Part shown: piece after piece, positions 60,726 through 64,000 of the stretch
How positions within the stretch are numbered: the first letter of the stretch is position 1
Layout: each line of letters starts with the position of its first letter
Assembly (NCBI GenBank): GCA_011634665.1
Contig: WAEK01000033.1
Span: 1-64,000, forward strand
Direction: 5' to 3'
DNA: 64,000 nt
Origin: Mortierella sp. BCC40632
Lineage: Eukaryota > Mortierellomycota > Mortierellomycetes > Mortierellales > Mortierellaceae
Position numbers and translations under genes: made by a program
Notes under the pieces: generated by a model
Told to the model about the DNA's origin: nothing
Seen by the model: only the letters and a program-made list of their open reading frames with translations
Databases searched by the model: none

Positions 60726-63500
60726 ATGATAAATAATAATAATAATAATAATAATTACACTAAATTTAAAACTTCATCTGATTTTAAAATTGGATGGAAT
60801 GAATTTGAATTTAATATTAATAATGTTCCTCTTACAGATTCTGTTTTATCTTTTATTATATACAGATTTTGCGAGGAAGTTGTTCCTTTATTTAATGGGA
60901 AAAGCTATCGCATTATACTTAAACTAAAATTTGAGAACAATCAAATTAGATCTATTTCTTATATGCAATTATTACGTAAAGAATCTTTTGAAGACTTAAA
61001 ATCTATTTTTCTAGATTTTTGGAGACTTAAAAATCAAAATTATCACTTAATGAATGTTAATGAAGTTATTCTTCAATTTAAAATTTTAACTGTTGATAAA
61101 CCATCTAAAATAGTTAAAGCTAAAAATCCTATATCAAATGTTAAACCTTCATTTACCTTTAAAGGTTATTCCTTACCAAATACTATGGATTTATATCAAT
61201 GGGGTAATGTATCTTTTAATGATGATTATACTAATGCTATGATTACTAGTGGTAGAACTCTTTCCTATAGTGTTACTTTATATGGATTAAAATCTATAGT
61301 TCATGTATTTTCTTCTGGTAAATTATTATTTAAATTTACTGATGAATTGTTCAATTCCTCTGATTTATCTTCATTTAAAAGAATTATTAATAAACAAGAA
61401 TTTATTTTTCATAATGGTGTTAATGTACTGAAAACATTAAAAAGAAAATGTAAATTTATACAAAAATTATTACCTGCTCTACACAGATCAGAAAATTTTA
61501 TTACAATGGATCTTGAAACTCGAACTATTAATAATAATATGAGTATTGTTTGTATTAGTTATTTTGATGGTAATAACTATTCTAGTTTTTATCTTAATAA
61601 TTATAATTCTGAATTTGATATGATATCTGCAGCTTTTAAAGCTTTGTGTATACGTAAATATGCAGGTTATAGAGTTTATTTTCATAATTTATCTAAATTT
61701 GATTCAGTGTTTTTACTTAAACATTTAACTTCTTTATATAAAATTAAACCTATTAAAAGAGATGGAGCTTTAATCGAGATTAAATTAAATTTTGGTAAAG
61801 GTAGTCTTTATATTCATGATTCATTATTGTTATTACCCGCTTCTTTAGCTAAATTAGCTAAATCTTTTAAAGTTGAAAATAAAGGATTTTTCCCTTATAA
61901 ATTTATTAATAATAATGATATACCTCTTAATTATGATGGACCTATACCTGACTTTAAATTTTATAAAGATATTAAATTAACTACTTATTTAGAATATGTA
62001 AATAATCATAAATTAAAATATTCTTCTTGGAATTTAGAAAATGAAATTATAAAATATTGTGAACTTGATGTAAAAGTTTTATATCAAGTAATTAACAAAT
62101 TTAGTATTGAGATTTTCGATTTATATAGAGTTGATGTTCTTAAATATCCTACATTACCATCTTTAGCTTTTACTATTTTTCGTACTAGATTTATGAAAAA
62201 TGAAAACATTCCTATTGTTTTGGGTGAGATGTACAATGATTTATATACTGGTTATACAGGTGGAGCAGTAGATGTTTATAAACCTATTGGTAATAATGTC
62301 TATAGTTATGATGTTAATTCATTATTTCCTACAGCCATGTATAATTGTGATATGCCTGTTGGTACACCTATTTATTTTGAAGGTAATATTAGTTTAACTA
62401 ATAATAACTCATTCGGATTTTATTATGTTAAAGTTAGTGCTCCCAAAGATCTACATAAACCAATATTACAATTAAGAATTAGAACTCATAATGGTGTACA
62501 AACAATCGCTCCTGTTGGAACTTGGGAAGGATGGTATTTTAGTGAAGAATTAAATAATGCAGTAAAAAACTATGGTTATGAAATTGAAATTTTAAGAGGT
62601 TATCTTTTTGAAAAAGAAAATATTTTTAAAGAATATGTAGAAACTTTATATAAAATTAAAGAAGATAACTCTCCTGATAATAAAAATATTCCTGATGATC
62701 TAAAAGACCCTTGTAAATGTTTAATAGCTAAATTTCTATTAAATATGTTATATGGTAGATTTGGTATGAGTCCTGATATGAGTGATCATATTGTATTAAC
62801 AAGTGATGAAGCTGAAAAATATTATGATGAATATGAAATTAGTGATGTAACTAATTTTAATAATGGTTATGAATTACTTGAATTTCATTCTAAAGAGATT
62901 AAAGATAATAATATGGGTCCTAATGTTTCTGTAGTTATTTCTGCTGCTGTAACAGCTCATTCTCGTATTATTATGAGTGAATTTAAACATCTTAAAGATA
63001 ATGAAATACTTTATAGTGATACAGATAGTGCACATTTATTAAAACCTTTACCCCGTGAATATGTTGGTTCTGGTCTTGGTAAAATGAAATTAGAACATAT
63101 TTTTTCTAAATCAATTTACTTAGCTCCCAAAGTTTATGGTGGTTTATACGATAATATATTGTCTGGTGATAAAATTAAAAAACAAGGACCTGAATTAGTT
63201 AAAGTAAAAGGACTTAAAAATCCAATTTCTTATTTTAATCTTGAAGTATTATTATATAAAAATAATTCACTAGAAGTTAAACAAGATAAATGGTATAGAT
63301 ATTTTGATCAAGGTTATATTTCTATACAAGAAGAATCTTATACTTTAAAAGCTACTGGTAATAAGCGTGAATTAATTTATGATTCTAATGGTAAATTCGT
63401 TGATACTAAACCCTTTGTGCTGAAAAATGGTAAGATTATTAAATCTGATTCTACTAAATTATATTATCTTCCATTACACTCTGACTCCGCTATAATATAA
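60726..63500 (+). CDS. dpo: Family-B, probably protein-primed DNA polymerase 2 (linear plasmid dpo)
   Basis: 924 residues from ATG 60726; the frame is open back to a TTG at 60666, but that part matches the plasmid repeat, so I place the start later. Numbered from the TTG: ExoI MDLETRT (Asp282, Glu284), ExoII FHNLSKFDSVFLL (Asp346), ExoIII YCELD (Asp468), GYTGGAVDVYKP at 529, motif A YDVNSLFP (Asp549), motif B KFLLNMLYGRFG (Lys689), motif C YSDTD (Asp785, Asp787), and KVY at 822. About 260 residues precede ExoI, where plasmid polymerases often carry the terminal protein. Intact. Clearly distinct from polymerase 1. Confidence 0.93.
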   Translation: MINNNNNNNNYTKFKTSSDFKIGWNEFEFNINNVPLTDSVLSFIIYRFCEEVVPLFNGKSYRIILKLKFENNQIRSISYMQLLRKESFEDLKSIFLDFWRLKNQNYHLMNVNEVILQFKILTVDKPSKIVKAKNPISNVKPSFTFKGYSLPNTMDLYQWGNVSFNDDYTNAMITSGRTLSYSVTLYGLKSIVHVFSSGKLLFKFTDELFNSSDLSSFKRIINKQEFIFHNGVNVLKTLKRKCKFIQKLLPALHRSENFITMDLETRTINNNMSIVCISYFDGNNYSSFYLNNYNSEFDMISAAFKALCIRKYAGYRVYFHNLSKFDSVFLLKHLTSLYKIKPIKRDGALIEIKLNFGKGSLYIHDSLLLLPASLAKLAKSFKVENKGFFPYKFINNNDIPLNYDGPIPDFKFYKDIKLTTYLEYVNNHKLKYSSWNLENEIIKYCELDVKVLYQVINKFSIEIFDLYRVDVLKYPTLPSLAFTIFRTRFMKNENIPIVLGEMYNDLYTGYTGGAVDVYKPIGNNVYSYDVNSLFPTAMYNCDMPVGTPIYFEGNISLTNNNSFGFYYVKVSAPKDLHKPILQLRIRTHNGVQTIAPVGTWEGWYFSEELNNAVKNYGYEIEILRGYLFEKENIFKEYVETLYKIKEDNSPDNKNIPDDLKDPCKCLIAKFLLNMLYGRFGMSPDMSDHIVLTSDEAEKYYDEYEISDVTNFNNGYELLEFHSKEIKDNNMGPNVSVVISAAVTAHSRIIMSEFKHLKDNEILYSDTDSAHLLKPLPREYVGSGLGKMKLEHIFSKSIYLAPKVYGGLYDNILSGDKIKKQGPELVKVKGLKNPISYFNLEVLLYKNNSLEVKQDKWYRYFDQGYISIQEESYTLKATGNKRELIYDSNGKFVDTKPFVLKNGKIIKSDSTKLYYLPLHSDSAII

Positions 63501-64000
63501 TAATAAAAATCCCTGATTGCTCCTCAACCTCCGTTTATAGTTGGGTGTTATAATTATAAAGTAAGATTCACACTATTTAAATAAAAAAATAATACACAAA
63601 TGTTTTTTTTTCCCCTTATTAAGTATAACTATATACTATATAACATAAGGGGTTTTTTTTAATCGTGTTGGACCATAATTCTACAAATTAAGTATTTTTC
63701 CCCTAATCCCAAACCCTCAACCGTATTATGAATGATAACAAATGTAACCCCGGAGTGATTACATTAATACGATCTACACACTTAATCAGATCGAAACATA
63801 TAAAGTTAAATATTTTAAATTAGATAACAAATGTATTCATATTACTTTTTTATAAAAAACCTCACACCAAATTAATGATGTAAGGGAAAAAAAGAAGATT
63901 TTTTTTATTACTATACCTCGAAGGGCTAACAAATCATGTATTTAGAATTAATAATATTCTCTAATTCTAATTTACCAATTTTAGGACATTCTGGTAATTT
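63501..64000 (+). other. Spacer after the plasmid genes
   Basis: No gene is seen. A long hairpin can be drawn at 63614-63652 (ccccttatt...ataagggg) followed by a T run, a possible transcript end for polymerase 2. The window ends in A+T-rich sequence. Confidence 0.5.
63614..63652 (+). terminator. Hairpin with T run after polymerase 2
   Basis: Inverted repeat ccccttat/ataagggg around an A+T loop, then tttttttt. It lies 115 nt after the polymerase 2 stop. Terminator role is inferred; it could be part of a plasmid end. Confidence 0.4.

Noticed and set aside
61488..61685. Reverse-strand ORF inside polymerase 2
   Set aside because: Shadow of the polymerase frame; low complexity.

Overview
The window is a large, intron-rich fungal mitochondrial DNA segment, most likely from a mushroom-forming basidiomycete (Agaricomycetes). 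The grounds are very high A+T, cox1/atp6/atp9/nad3/nad6 proteins of fungal mitochondrial type, conserved Trp residues written as TGG, mitochondrial tRNAs, group I and II introns full of homing endonuclease genes (HEGs), and integrated linear-plasmid polymerase genes. The species cannot be named from the sequence alone.

Layout. 1-3602: the 3' end of nad3, then a pile-up of GIY-YIG genes and a second copy of the nad3 C-terminus. 3877-34927: one gene, cox1, spread over about 31 kb in 14 exons (one of only 3 nt) and 13 introns (12 group I, 1 group II). The exons splice to a 1608-nt reading frame. 34928-44158: tRNA-Ser, a reverse-strand unknown ORF, atp6, two free-standing LAGLIDADG genes, tRNA-Tyr, tRNA-Asp, a reverse-strand fragment resembling large-subunit rRNA, tRNA-Ile and a row of tRNA 5'-half remnants. 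44159-47741: atp9 flanked by GIY-YIG genes and by partial atp9 copies. 47908-54716: tRNA-Met, a GIY-YIG gene split by a reverse-strand LAGLIDADG gene, two tRNA-Lys genes, a GIY-YIG gene behind a copied nad6 leader, nad6, and a LAGLIDADG gene that opens at the nad6 C-tract. 55103-63500: tRNA-Ala and a linear-plasmid remnant with a truncated phage-type RNA polymerase and two apparently intact family-B DNA polymerases in divergent orientation.

Main pattern. About twenty HEGs of two kinds (GIY-YIG with NUMOD modules; LAGLIDADG_2 type) behave as cassettes. Many begin with a copy of the 5' leader, sometimes also the N-terminal codons, of a resident gene (cox1, atp9, atp6, nad6, or a gene outside the window). 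Many end in a motif close to TAACACCCCCC that also marks the 3' ends of nad3, cox1, nad6 and, 50 nt downstream, atp6. The cassettes sit after host genes, next to partial copies of them, and inside older intron-encoded LAGLIDADG genes, repeatedly at or near the LAGLIDADG motif codons. Host genes appear to be reconstituted or tolerated, while the interrupted older HEGs are broken.

Caution: many frameshifts lie in homopolymers (A, T or C runs), so some 'broken' genes may be sequence errors. All similarities were read by eye; no search or fold was run.
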